Source: Salinihabitans flavidus
Lineage (GTDB): Bacteria > Pseudomonadota > Alphaproteobacteria > Rhodobacterales > Rhodobacteraceae
Direction of reading: 5' to 3'
Length of the DNA stretch: 47,906 nt
NCBI RefSeq assembly: GCF_900110425.1
Contig: NZ_FODS01000025.1
Span: forward strand, 1-47,906
Within the stretch, counting starts at the first letter, position 1, and each line of letters begins with the position of its first letter. A program made the position numbers and the translations under genes. Below are positions 28,730-37,205 of the stretch, in pieces. Under the pieces are notes generated by a model that did not search any database, was not told the origin of the DNA, and was given only the letters and a program-made list of their open reading frames with translations.

Positions 28730-30085
28730 TCAGATCGCGCTGCTGTGGCCGGCCATGCTCAGGTCATAGGCGTCGAAGGCCCGCGCGATCATCCGGGTGA
28801 GAGGCCGGGCCTCGGGGATGATGGCGAATCCCGCCGCGCCGTGGTCCACCATACCGGGAAAGGCGGCGGCCGCATCCGCGAAAATAGCCGTAAGCGCTTC
28901 GGGCGCGATGTCGAAATCGCGGCGAATCTCCTCGGCGTCGATACGGAAATCGCACATCAGCGCCTCTATCATCCGTCCGCGCATCCGGTCCTCGCCCTTG
29001 AAAAGATGCCCGCGCGAGGTGGAAAACCGCCCCTCGCGGATCGCGGCGGTGTGGACGGAGGTGGCGGGCGCGTTCTGCGCATATCCTTGCGGAAAGCGCG
29101 AGATGGACGAAGCCCCCACCCCGATGAGCACATCGGTGGCGTCGTCGGTGTAGCCCTGAAAGTTGCGCTTCAGCCGCCCCTCGCGCTGCGCCCGCGCAAG
29201 GCTGTCTTCGGTGGTGGCGAAATGGTCGATGCCGATCTCGGAATACCCGTCCCAGAGGAAAAGCCGGCGCGCGGTCTCGAACAGCTCGAGCCGCTCCTCG
29301 GGGGTTGGCAGGGCGTCCGACGGGATCATCTGCTGGCGCTTGGCCATCCAGGGCACATGCGCATAGCCGTAAAGCGCCACCCGGTCGGGTGAGAGCGACA
29401 GGAGTTTCTGTACGCTTTCGGTGATTTTCTCGTTTGACTGATTCGGAAGGCCGAACAGGATATCGGCGTTGAGCGAATGAACGCCGTGGCTGCGGATCAT
29501 ATCGACCGCGTCGCGCGTCACCTCATAGCTTTGAATGCGACCGATCACCTGCTGAATCCCGGCATCGAAGTCTTGCACCCCGATGGAGGCGCGGTTCATC
29601 CCCATGGCCGAGAGCATCGCAAGACGCGCGTCGTCAATCTCGTTGGGGTCGATCTCGACAGAGAATTCCCCGCCGTCCGCCAGCGGCGCCACGTTGAAGA
29701 TCGCTCCGGCCAGATCCTCCATCAGGCCGGGATCGAGAAGCGTCGGCGTGCCGCCCCCCCAGTGCAGCCGCGACAGGCGCACCCCGCGCGGAAGATGGGC
29801 GGCCAGCAGCGCAAGCTCCTGCCGGAGCATCTCGACATAGGCGGCCACCGGGGCAAGGGTCTGCGTGCCCTGCGTGCGGCAGGCGCAGAACCAGCACAGC
29901 CTGCGGCAGAAGGGCACGTGCACGTAGAGCGAAATCTCCGAATCTTCGGGAATCGCCTCGATCCACTGCCCGAACAGGTCCGGCCCCACATCGTTTCTGA
30001 ACTGCGGGGCGGTGGGATAGCTGGTATAGCGCGGCACCTTCGCGTCAAATAGACCCAGCGTTGCCAGTTGTGTTTTGATCACCAT
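28730..30085 (-). CDS. hemN: Oxygen-independent coproporphyrinogen III dehydrogenase (HemN)
   Basis: The protein has 451 residues. The radical-SAM cluster motif is Cys60-x3-Cys64-x2-Cys67 with Cys69 (HVPFCRRLCWFCACRTQ). The GGGTPTLL motif for SAM binding follows, and EIDPNEID and DILFGLPNQ lie further on. It decarboxylates coproporphyrinogen III to protoporphyrinogen IX anaerobically. The frame extends upstream to a GTG at 30106, but the predicted -10 box lies inside that extension, so ATG 30085 (MVIKTQLATLGLFD) is preferred; the mRNA may be leaderless. It is divergent from fnrL, with an FNR box between. Confidence 0.94.
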   Translation of the reverse strand: MVIKTQLATLGLFDAKVPRYTSYPTAPQFRNDVGPDLFGQWIEAIPEDSEISLYVHVPFCRRLCWFCACRTQGTQTLAPVAAYVEMLRQELALLAAHLPRGVRLSRLHWGGGTPTLLDPGLMEDLAGAIFNVAPLADGGEFSVEIDPNEIDDARLAMLSAMGMNRASIGVQDFDAGIQQVIGRIQSYEVTRDAVDMIRSHGVHSLNADILFGLPNQSNEKITESVQKLLSLSPDRVALYGYAHVPWMAKRQQMIPSDALPTPEERLELFETARRLFLWDGYSEIGIDHFATTEDSLARAQREGRLKRNFQGYTDDATDVLIGVGASSISRFPQGYAQNAPATSVHTAAIREGRFSTSRGHLFKGEDRMRGRMIEALMCDFRIDAEEIRRDFDIAPEALTAIFADAAAAFPGMVDHGAAGFAIIPEARPLTRMIARAFDAYDLSMAGHSSAI

Positions 30086-30092
30086 ACCATTA

Positions 30093-30133
30093 CCTATAGA
30101 CGGCACTCAGCAATTGACTTTGACCCAGATCAA
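30093..30133 (-). promoter_or_regulatory. FNR box and -10 of hemN, between hemN and fnrL
   Basis: The 14-base box at 30120-30133 reads TTGATCTGGGTCAA on the minus strand (consensus TTGAT-N4-ATCAA). Twenty-one bases after it is TATAGG (30098-30093), the spacing of a class II FNR-activated promoter. Transcription would start within a few bases of the hemN ATG. On the plus strand the same box ends 13 bases before the fnrL start codon, where bound FnrL could also hinder fnrL expression (inference). Confidence 0.8.
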
Positions 30134-30146
30134 GCGCGGCAGGACC

Positions 30147-30893
30147 ATGTTGAAAGATCCCAAAGCCACAGGCCCTCAGTCCTGTGAGGATTGTCCGATC
30201 CGCCATCGTGCGGTCTGCGCGCGCTGCGAAACCGATGAACTCGAAAAGCTCGAGGACATCAAGTATTACCGCACCTTCGAGGCTGGCCAGACGGTGATCT
30301 GGGCGGGCGATCCGATGGATTTCGTCGGCTCGGTCGTTTCGGGGATCGCCACGCTGACCCAGACGATGGAGGACGGGCGCCGCCAGATGGTCGGCCTTCT
30401 GCTTCCGAGCGATTTTGTCGGGCGACCGGGGCGCGACGGGGCGGCCTATGACGTGGTGGCCACGACCGATCTTGTGATGTGCTGTTTTCGCAAGAAACCG
30501 TTTGAAAAGATGATGATGGAGACGCCGCACATCGCCCAGCGTCTGCTTGAGATGACGCTGGACGAGCTGGACGCGGCACGCGAATGGATGCTTATTCTGG
30601 GCCGCAAGACCGCGCGCGAAAAGATCGCCTCGCTGCTGTCGATCATCGCGCGGCGCGACGCCACGTTGCAGCTTGCGGGGATGCGGGGGCCTTTGGTGTT
30701 CGACCTGCCGCTGACCCGCGAGGCGATGTCCGATTACCTCGGCCTGACGCTGGAGACGGTGAGCCGCCAGATGTCGGCCCTCAAGCGTGACGGTGTGATC
30801 GAACTGGAAGGCAAGCGCCATGTGACGATCCCCGATCTGCCGCGCCTGCTCGAAGAGGCGGGCGACGATGCCGATGGCGGGATGATGGCCTGA
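30147..30893 (+). CDS. fnrL: FnrL, oxygen-sensing Crp/Fnr regulator
   Basis: The protein has 248 residues. N-terminal cysteines for a [4Fe-4S] cluster are Cys13, Cys16 and Cys24 (C-x2-C-x7-C), with Cys112 or Cys113 as the fourth ligand. The cyclic-nucleotide-like beta roll spans about 30-140, a dimer helix follows, and a C-terminal HTH (TREAMSDYLGLTLETVSRQM) carries the ETVSRQ recognition helix that reads TTGA. It activates microaerobic genes when oxygen is low. FNR boxes at hemN, ccoN and ccoG in this window are its likely targets. Confidence 0.94.
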   Translation: MLKDPKATGPQSCEDCPIRHRAVCARCETDELEKLEDIKYYRTFEAGQTVIWAGDPMDFVGSVVSGIATLTQTMEDGRRQMVGLLLPSDFVGRPGRDGAAYDVVATTDLVMCCFRKKPFEKMMMETPHIAQRLLEMTLDELDAAREWMLILGRKTAREKIASLLSIIARRDATLQLAGMRGPLVFDLPLTREAMSDYLGLTLETVSRQMSALKRDGVIELEGKRHVTIPDLPRLLEEAGDDADGGMMA

Positions 30894-30908
30894 TCGCCGC
30901 GACTCAGG

Positions 30909-30967
30909 GTTAACACGCGGACATCACGGAAAAACCCGTTTCGGTATCACGTCGGTATCGCGTCGGT
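30909..30967 (+). repeat. 11-bp-period intergenic element, copy 3 (left arm and array only)
   Basis: Units TTTCGGT (30939), CGTCGGT (30950) and CGTCGGT (30961) recur at an 11-base period. GTTAAC at 30909 is again exactly 30 bases before the first, and a GAAAAACCC tract lies between. The right arm present in copies 1 and 2 is missing. It starts 15 bases behind the fnrL stop codon, between convergent genes. Confidence 0.8.
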
Positions 30968-31172
30968 GGTGAAAACTGTGCCGCGCCGTTTCGGGCCGCT
31001 GTGATCACGGCGCGCGTTGCTTTTTCGAGTATTTTCGGAACAGAGAAAAGGGCAGGGCGCCTGCCGCATCTTCTCGGGCAAAATATCCCGGGGTCCGGGG
31101 CAGAGCCCCGGGGCCTGCGCGGCCCGAGCGCAAATGGGGACAGAGCGCGCGCCGAACGCGCGCACCGCAAGG
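30968..31172. other. Non-coding hairpin-rich stretch between fnrL and uspA
   Basis: Two hairpins are visible: GGCAGG/CCTGCC at 31051-31065, and a long G/C stem around an AGA loop at 31091-31115 (GGGGC at 31097-31101 with GCCCC at 31105-31109, extended outwards). A T-rich TTTTTCGAGTATTTTCGG precedes them. They could end fnrL or uspA transcripts. The sequence style resembles dispersed intergenic repeats of this family, which I cannot verify here. Confidence 0.45.
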
Positions 31173-32012
31173 TCAGTGCGCCATGAAGACCGGGATCTTG
31201 GCCTGCTCCAGCATGGAGCGGGTGGCCCCGCCCAGTATGGCCTCGCGAAAGCGCGAATGGCCGTAGGCGCCCATCACCACCATGTCGGCGGCACAGTCCT
31301 GGGCGTGACGCATCAGCACGTCGGAGATTCGCGGCATCGTCTTTGACAGCACGTCGATTTCCGACGTCACGCCGTGGCGGGACAGGAACTGCGACAGCAT
31401 TCCGCCGGGATCGGAGCGGTTCGGCCCGTGCGCCGGCGGGTCGATCACCACGACGCGCACCACATCGGCGGCCATCAGGAAGGGCAGCGCGGCGCGCACG
31501 GCCTCCAGCGATTCGGCGCTTTCGTTCCAGCCGATGGTGATCGTGCGCGGATTGGAGACTGGTTCTGCCCCGTCGGGGACCACGAGAACCGGGGCCTGCC
31601 CCTCGAAGAGCGCCGCCTCGATCACCGGCTCCAGCTCCGCGCCATGATCGGGGCCATAGGGTTTGGGCAGGATCACCAGATCCGAAAACCGCGCCCGTGC
31701 GGCGACATGGCGGCCCAGATCGGCGATCTGCGCCACTCCGGATTCGGTGCCGAAGCGGATGCCGGAGCCGGACAGCAGGTCGGTCGCCTTCTTCTCGATC
31801 GCCTCGGCTTCTTCCTGCGCGCGGGTCAGGGTTTCCTGAAGGATCATGGCATTGGCCCCGGCGTAGTAATATCCGGTCTGGCTTCGGTCCACGCCAAGGC
31901 AGAGCGCATCGAAATGGGCGTCCTGCGTGCGGGCGAGCGCGATGCCCTGTGCGATCGTCGTGTCCATGAGCTTGGCGTCTGTCAGGACGGTGAGCAGCGT
32001 TTTGTATGCCAT
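31173..32012 (-). CDS. Universal stress protein with two Usp domains
   Basis: The protein has 279 residues from ATG 32012 (GGAGG eight bases upstream, start MAYKTLLTVLTDAKLMDTTI). Two tandem UspA folds are present (about 1-145 and 150-279). The second ends with the ATP-binding type glycine motif GAYGHSRFREAILGGATRSM. Single genes of this kind beside ccoN are typical of Rhodobacteraceae. It probably supports survival under low oxygen or stress. It is divergent from ccoN, and the FNR box between them may serve both. Confidence 0.9.
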   Translation of the reverse strand: MAYKTLLTVLTDAKLMDTTIAQGIALARTQDAHFDALCLGVDRSQTGYYYAGANAMILQETLTRAQEEAEAIEKKATDLLSGSGIRFGTESGVAQIADLGRHVAARARFSDLVILPKPYGPDHGAELEPVIEAALFEGQAPVLVVPDGAEPVSNPRTITIGWNESAESLEAVRAALPFLMAADVVRVVVIDPPAHGPNRSDPGGMLSQFLSRHGVTSEIDVLSKTMPRISDVLMRHAQDCAADMVVMGAYGHSRFREAILGGATRSMLEQAKIPVFMAH

Positions 32013-32104
32013 TGTCGGAGCCTCCGGTTGTTCGCACTGGCGCATCTGCAACATGTCGGGGATGCGTGTTGAGTTCAATAGCGCGTAAAATGTCGCAATG
32101 TGCT

Positions 32105-32118
32105 TTGATGCAGATCAA
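32105..32118 (+). promoter_or_regulatory. FNR box upstream of ccoN
   Basis: TTGATGCAGATCAA matches the FNR consensus TTGAT-N4-ATCAA at every specified position and lies 93 bases before ccoN. It predicts FnrL-activated expression of the cbb3 oxidase at low oxygen, and perhaps of uspA in the other direction. A clear -10 hexamer was not found. Confidence 0.88.
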
Positions 32119-32211
32119 GGCCGGAATTTCGCCGCGCTTGCAAAAGGCTTGCAGTCTAAAGCAACCGGGTGACGTGCGAGTCGTGGACCGGAAAGACGAG
32201 GGGACGCAAAA

Positions 32212-33810
<1,599 letters not shown>

Positions 33811-33824
33811 GGAGGGTCCTGGAT

Positions 33825-34556
33825 ATGGCTATTCTCGACAAGCACAAGATCATCGAGACCAACGCGACCCTTCTGCTGGTCCTCAGCTTTCTGGTGGTGA
33901 CGGTTGGCGGCATCGTGCAGATCGCACCGCTGTTCTGGCTGGAAAACACCATCGAGGAGGTGGACGGCATGCGCCCCTACACCCCGCTGGAGCTGACCGG
34001 GCGCGACATCTATGTTCGCGAGGGCTGCTATGTGTGTCACAGCCAGATGATCCGGCCCATGCGGGACGAGGTCGAACGCTATGGTCACTACAGCCTTGCG
34101 GCGGAGTCGATGTATGATCACCCGTTCCAGTGGGGGTCCAAGCGGACCGGGCCCGATCTGGCCCGGGTCGGCGGGCGCTATAGCGACGAGTGGCATGTGG
34201 ACCACCTGCGCGATCCGCAATCGGTGGTGCCGGAATCGGTGATGCCGAAATACGGGTTTCTTGAGAGGCGACTTCTCGACGGGGACTATGTCGCCGACGT
34301 GATGGCCACCAACCGTTTCGTGGGCGTGCCCTACAGCGACGGGATGATCGAGAACGCGCGGCTGGATTTCCGGGCGCAGGCGGACCCCGACAGCGACTAT
34401 GACGGGCTGTTGGAACGCTATGGCGAGGATAGTGTGAACGTGCGCAATTTCGACGGGCGCCCCGGTGTGTCGGAGATGGATGCGCTGGTCGCCTATCTTC
34501 AGATGCTGGGCACGCTGGTCGATTTTTCGACCTTCACGCCGGTGGCATCGCGGTAG
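33825..34556 (+). CDS. ccoO: cbb3 oxidase subunit II, mono-haem cytochrome c (CcoO)
   Basis: The protein has 243 residues. An N-terminal membrane anchor lies at about 14-36, and the haem c site is Cys68-x2-Cys71-His72 ([15 protein letters not shown]). Family motifs follow, including [20 protein letters not shown]. It carries electrons from CcoP to CcoN on the periplasmic side. It has a near-perfect ribosome binding site (AAGGAGGG). Covalent haem attachment would need the Ccm system, which is not in the window. Confidence 0.96.
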   Translation: MAILDKHKIIETNATLLLVLSFLVVTVGGIVQIAPLFWLENTIEEVDGMRPYTPLELTGRDIYVREGCYVCHSQMIRPMRDEVERYGHYSLAAESMYDHPFQWGSKRTGPDLARVGGRYSDEWHVDHLRDPQSVVPESVMPKYGFLERRLLDGDYVADVMATNRFVGVPYSDGMIENARLDFRAQADPDSDYDGLLERYGEDSVNVRNFDGRPGVSEMDALVAYLQMLGTLVDFSTFTPVASR

Positions 34557-34567
34557 GGGGCAGGCAG

Positions 34568-34798
34568 ATGGAAACCTATTCTCTTCTAAGGCAATTCGCC
34601 GACAGCTGGATGCTTCTGTTCCTGTTCCTGTTCTTCATCGCGGTGATCATCTGGGTGTTTCGCCCCGGATCCCGCAAGACCCATCAGGACAGTGCGGATA
34701 TCCCGTTCCGGCATGAACACAAACCCGCCTCGGACGACGATGACGACGAGGAGGCGCGGAAATCCAAACCCGCCACGGACGAGGAGGCGAGGAAATGA
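34568..34798 (+). CDS. ccoQ: cbb3 oxidase subunit CcoQ
   Basis: The protein has 76 residues. A single membrane helix lies at about 12-33 (SWMLLFLFLFFIAVIIWVFR), followed by a conserved-type RPGSRKTHQDSADIPFR segment. A strongly acidic cytosolic tail contains DDDDDEEARK and a second EEARK. CcoQ stabilises the oxidase complex and in Rhodobacter relays signals about electron flow. The acidic tail is longer than the minimum needed for the family. Its stop overlaps the ccoP start (ATGA). Confidence 0.93.
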   Translation: METYSLLRQFADSWMLLFLFLFFIAVIIWVFRPGSRKTHQDSADIPFRHEHKPASDDDDDEEARKSKPATDEEARK

Positions 34799-35664
34799 GC
34801 AAGAAACCCGTTAAGAAGCAAGAGCCCGAGACCACCGGCCACGAGTGGGACGGCATCCGGGAATACAACAACCCGCTGCCGCGCTGGTGGGTCTGGGTGT
34901 TCTATGCGACGATCGTCTGGGGTGTGGGATACTCCATCGCCTATCCGGCATGGCCGGGGATCACCAAGGCGACCTCCGGTCTTCTGGGGTATTCCACCCG
35001 CGCCGAGGTGGCCGAGGATATCGACCGCGTCGAGCAGGCCAATTCGGAGATCAATACCCGGCTGGCCTCGGTCGAGCTGGACGAGATTTCTGAAAACCCC
35101 GAGCTTGAGGGCTATGCCAACTCTGCGGGCGCGGCGGTCTATCGCACATGGTGCGCGCAGTGCCACGGGTCCGGCGCGGCGGGGGCCAAGGGCTACCCGA
35201 ACCTTCAGGACGATGCCTGGCTCTGGGGTGGGGATATCGAGGAGATCCACTATACCGTCAGCCACGGGATCCGCAACGAGACCGACCCGGATGCGCGCTG
35301 GTCGCAGATGCCGGCCTTCGGGCGCGACGGGCTTCTGTCCGGGGAGGAGATCGAACAGGTCGTGAATTTCGTCATGACGTTGTCGGGCCGCGAGCCGCGG
35401 GACAGCGCCATGGTCGAGGCGGGCGCGGAACTCTTTGAGTATGAGTGCGCGGCCTGCCATGGCCCGGAGGGCGGCGGCGACCGGATGCAGGGCGCCCCGG
35501 CGCTCAACGATGCGATCTGGCTCTTTGGCGGGGATTACGACACGCTTGTGGAGACGGTGACGAACAGCCGTTTCGGTGTCATGCCCGCATGGAACGACCG
35601 GCTGTCGGAGGCGGAGATCCGCGCTGTCGCCACCTATGTTCACGGGTTGGGCGGCGGCGAATAG
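34795..35664 (+). CDS. ccoP: cbb3 oxidase subunit III, di-haem cytochrome c (CcoP)
   Basis: The protein has 289 residues. The N-terminal cytosolic segment and membrane helix (about 31-52, WWVWVFYATIVWGVGYSIAY) match FixP. There are two haem c motifs: Cys120-Ala-Gln-Cys123-His124 and Cys218-Ala-Ala-Cys221-His222, each with a downstream methionine ligand (QMPAFG and VMPAW). It receives electrons from soluble or anchored cytochrome c. It is the last gene of ccoNOQP and is followed by a strong terminator. Confidence 0.96.
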   Translation: MSKKPVKKQEPETTGHEWDGIREYNNPLPRWWVWVFYATIVWGVGYSIAYPAWPGITKATSGLLGYSTRAEVAEDIDRVEQANSEINTRLASVELDEISENPELEGYANSAGAAVYRTWCAQCHGSGAAGAKGYPNLQDDAWLWGGDIEEIHYTVSHGIRNETDPDARWSQMPAFGRDGLLSGEEIEQVVNFVMTLSGREPRDSAMVEAGAELFEYECAACHGPEGGGDRMQGAPALNDAIWLFGGDYDTLVETVTNSRFGVMPAWNDRLSEAEIRAVATYVHGLGGGE

Positions 35665-35690
35665 CCCGTCCCATGCGACCGGACAGAGCA

Positions 35691-35719
35691 ACACCGGCCC
35701 CTGCGGGGCCGGTGTTTTT
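35691..35719 (+). terminator. Rho-independent terminator of ccoNOQP
   Basis: A perfect 11-base stem ACACCGGCCCC / GGGGCCGGTGT with a three-base loop is followed by four Ts, 26 bases behind the ccoP stop. Confidence 0.95.
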
Positions 35720-35729
35720 CATGGTGGAC

Positions 35730-35743
35730 TTGATCTCTGTCAA
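35730..35743 (+). promoter_or_regulatory. Orphan FNR box behind the ccoP terminator
   Basis: TTGATCTCTGTCAA fits TTGAT-N4-(A/G)TCAA, as good a match as the ccoG box. It lies 11 bases beyond the ccoNOQP terminator. A -10-like CAGATA (35766-35771) follows after 22 bases, the class II FNR distance, which predicts transcription from about 35778. No protein gene follows on this strand until the LysR gene 480 bases away. Confidence 0.65.
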
Positions 35744-35777
35744 AGGCGCGGGCGCGCGAATCTGTCAGATATGAGTC

Positions 35778-35852
35778 ATCGGGCGGCCAATGCCCGATCA
35801 GCTTACCCCAAGGGGTCGTTCACGACGCTTTGGGGGGTGGGGTGTCGGTTTT
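35778..35852 (+). ncRNA. Candidate FnrL-dependent small RNA
   Basis: It would begin at the start point predicted from the orphan FNR box. The first bases form a perfect 7-base stem ATCGGGC (35778-35784) / GCCCGAT (35792-35798). A second stem-loop pairs CCCCAA (35806-35811) with TTGGGG (35830-35835) and encloses GTCGT-TC-ACGAC. A short T-run ends near 35852. There is no open frame with a ribosome binding site. This rests only on promoter spacing and structure; expression is not shown. Confidence 0.35.
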
Positions 35853-35952
35853 CCGTCCTGTTCGCGCGTTTCCTGGAAAGCCGGCACCCTATATTTCCTG
35901 ACATAGCATGAATCCCTGCGGCGGCAAGCCGGGCCTGTCGTCAAACCGCACG

Positions 35953-35980
35953 AAAAAAGCCCCATGCCGAAGCACGGGGC
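35953..35980 (-). terminator. Rho-independent terminator with UUCG loop
   Basis: On the minus strand the 9-base stem GCCCCGTGC / GCATGGGGC (one G-U) is closed by a TTCG tetraloop and followed by six Ts. It ends the small transcription unit starting near 36121. Confidence 0.92.
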
Positions 35981-36007
35981 CATTCCGACCTGCAACGGGG
36001 AGTTGCG

Positions 36008-36121
36008 TCAGGCCGGTGTTCCTTTGGTGTGCGCCGGGCGCGGCGCCGGCGGCGCGGCTTTGGGCGCGGGCGCGTTCGAGCGCGCGGCGGTGAAGAAAGT
36101 TTTAGCGTAGATACCGAGCAT
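36008..36121 (-). CDS. Small Ala/Pro-rich protein, 37 aa
   Basis: An ATG-to-TGA frame of 37 codons begins MLGIYAKTFFTAARSNAPAP and ends HTKGTPA. AAGAGGT, a good ribosome binding site, lies about seven bases before the ATG, and a strong UUCG terminator follows 27 bases behind the stop codon. The peptide has a short hydrophobic N-terminus, then a basic Ala/Pro-rich tail. I know of no function. It is divergent from the LysR-family gene, which might control it. It could alternatively be a structured small RNA whose frame is accidental. Confidence 0.6.
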   Translation of the reverse strand: MLGIYAKTFFTAARSNAPAPKAAPPAPRPAHTKGTPA

Positions 36122-36221
36122 GGGGCGACCTCTTGGGACAGGGTGAATATCCCCCAATGTAGGGAATTCATGCTAGGATCGCGACTCAGGAATATTTCGG
36201 ATCTGTAAGGTGGACTTACAC

Positions 36222-37115
36222 ATGGACTGGCACAGGTTTCCCCCGCTCAACGCGCTTCGGGCCTTTGCGGCAGTGGCCGAGGCCGGAACGACGACGCGCG
36301 CGGGCGCGCGGCTCAACGTCAGTCACGCGGCGGTGAGCCAGCAGTTGCGCAGCCTTGAGACCCATCTGGGCGTTGCGCTGGTGGATCGCAGCGGGCGCAG
36401 CCTGACGCTGACCGATGACGGGGAGCGGCTCGCGCAGGTGCTTCTGAGCGGGTTCGGCGAGATTGACGCGGTGATCGCGGAGATCACCGGGCAGGAGGAC
36501 CGGCGCCCGCTTCAGGTCTCGCTCACCCCGACGTTCGCGGCCAACTGGCTCATGCCGCGGCTCGCGTCTTTCCGGCAGGGGCACCGGCAGGTGGACATAC
36601 TGCTCAACCCGACGCCTTCGGTGGTGCGGCTGGTGCCCGGCGGGATTGACCTTGCGATCCGCTATGGACAAGGGCACTGGCCGGGGCTGGAGGCGCAACT
36701 TCTGTTCGAAACGACTCTGGCGGTGGTGGCCGCACCCGAACTGGTGGGGGACCGGGTGTTCGACAGCCCGTCGGACCTTGCGGCCTATCCTTGGTTGCAG
36801 GAACTGGGCACCACGGAGGCGAGCGATTTTCTGGCGCAATATGGCGGGGAGCACCTTCGGGGCGTCGGCTGGACGGAGGTGCCGGGCAACCTGATGCTCG
36901 ACGGGGCGCGGGGCGGGCAGGGGATCGCCATGACCGCGCGGCGGTTCGTGGCGCCCGACATCGCGGCGGGGCGTCTGCGGCTTCTGTTCGAAATCGACCT
37001 TGGCAAAGGGTACTATCTGGTCATGCGCCCCGGTGTGCCGCGCCCCGCCCTGCGACAGTTTTGCGCATGGCTTTCGGAGCAGGCAAGGCAGGATGTGAAG
37101 GCAGGGGTCTTGTAA
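36222..37115 (+). CDS. LysR family regulator, GcvA type
   Basis: The protein has 297 residues from ATG 36222 (AAGGTGG eleven bases upstream); a GTG at 36210 is less likely. The HTH spans about 8-62 (PPLNALRAFAAVAEAGTTTR and SHAAVSQQLRSLETHLG), starting with the PPLNALRAF string typical of GcvA-like members. The C-terminal two-lobed effector domain spans about 90-290 (SLTPTFAANWLMPRLASF, GIDLAIRYGQGHWPG). The effector is unknown. Its nearest possible target is the divergent 37-aa gene. Confidence 0.88.
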   Translation: MDWHRFPPLNALRAFAAVAEAGTTTRAGARLNVSHAAVSQQLRSLETHLGVALVDRSGRSLTLTDDGERLAQVLLSGFGEIDAVIAEITGQEDRRPLQVSLTPTFAANWLMPRLASFRQGHRQVDILLNPTPSVVRLVPGGIDLAIRYGQGHWPGLEAQLLFETTLAVVAAPELVGDRVFDSPSDLAAYPWLQELGTTEASDFLAQYGGEHLRGVGWTEVPGNLMLDGARGGQGIAMTARRFVAPDIAAGRLRLLFEIDLGKGYYLVMRPGVPRPALRQFCAWLSEQARQDVKAGVL

Positions 37116-37137
37116 AGATACCTCGTGGATACACAAT

Positions 37138-37151
37138 TTGATACAGGTCAA
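37138..37151 (+). promoter_or_regulatory. FNR box upstream of ccoG
   Basis: TTGATACAGGTCAA matches the FNR consensus except for G in place of A at one position. It lies 54 bases before the ccoG start and predicts FnrL-dependent expression of ccoGHIS, separate from the ccoNOQP promoter. Confidence 0.85.
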
Positions 37152-37205
37152 GGCCCCCGCGACCGGGGAGTGGGACAAGGCCCCGGACCGATCTTAACAT
37201 GACGG

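Noticed and set aside
32069-32078. TTGAGTTCAA as an extra FNR site
   Set aside because: The half sites are only two bases apart; FNR needs TTGA-N6-TCAA spacing.
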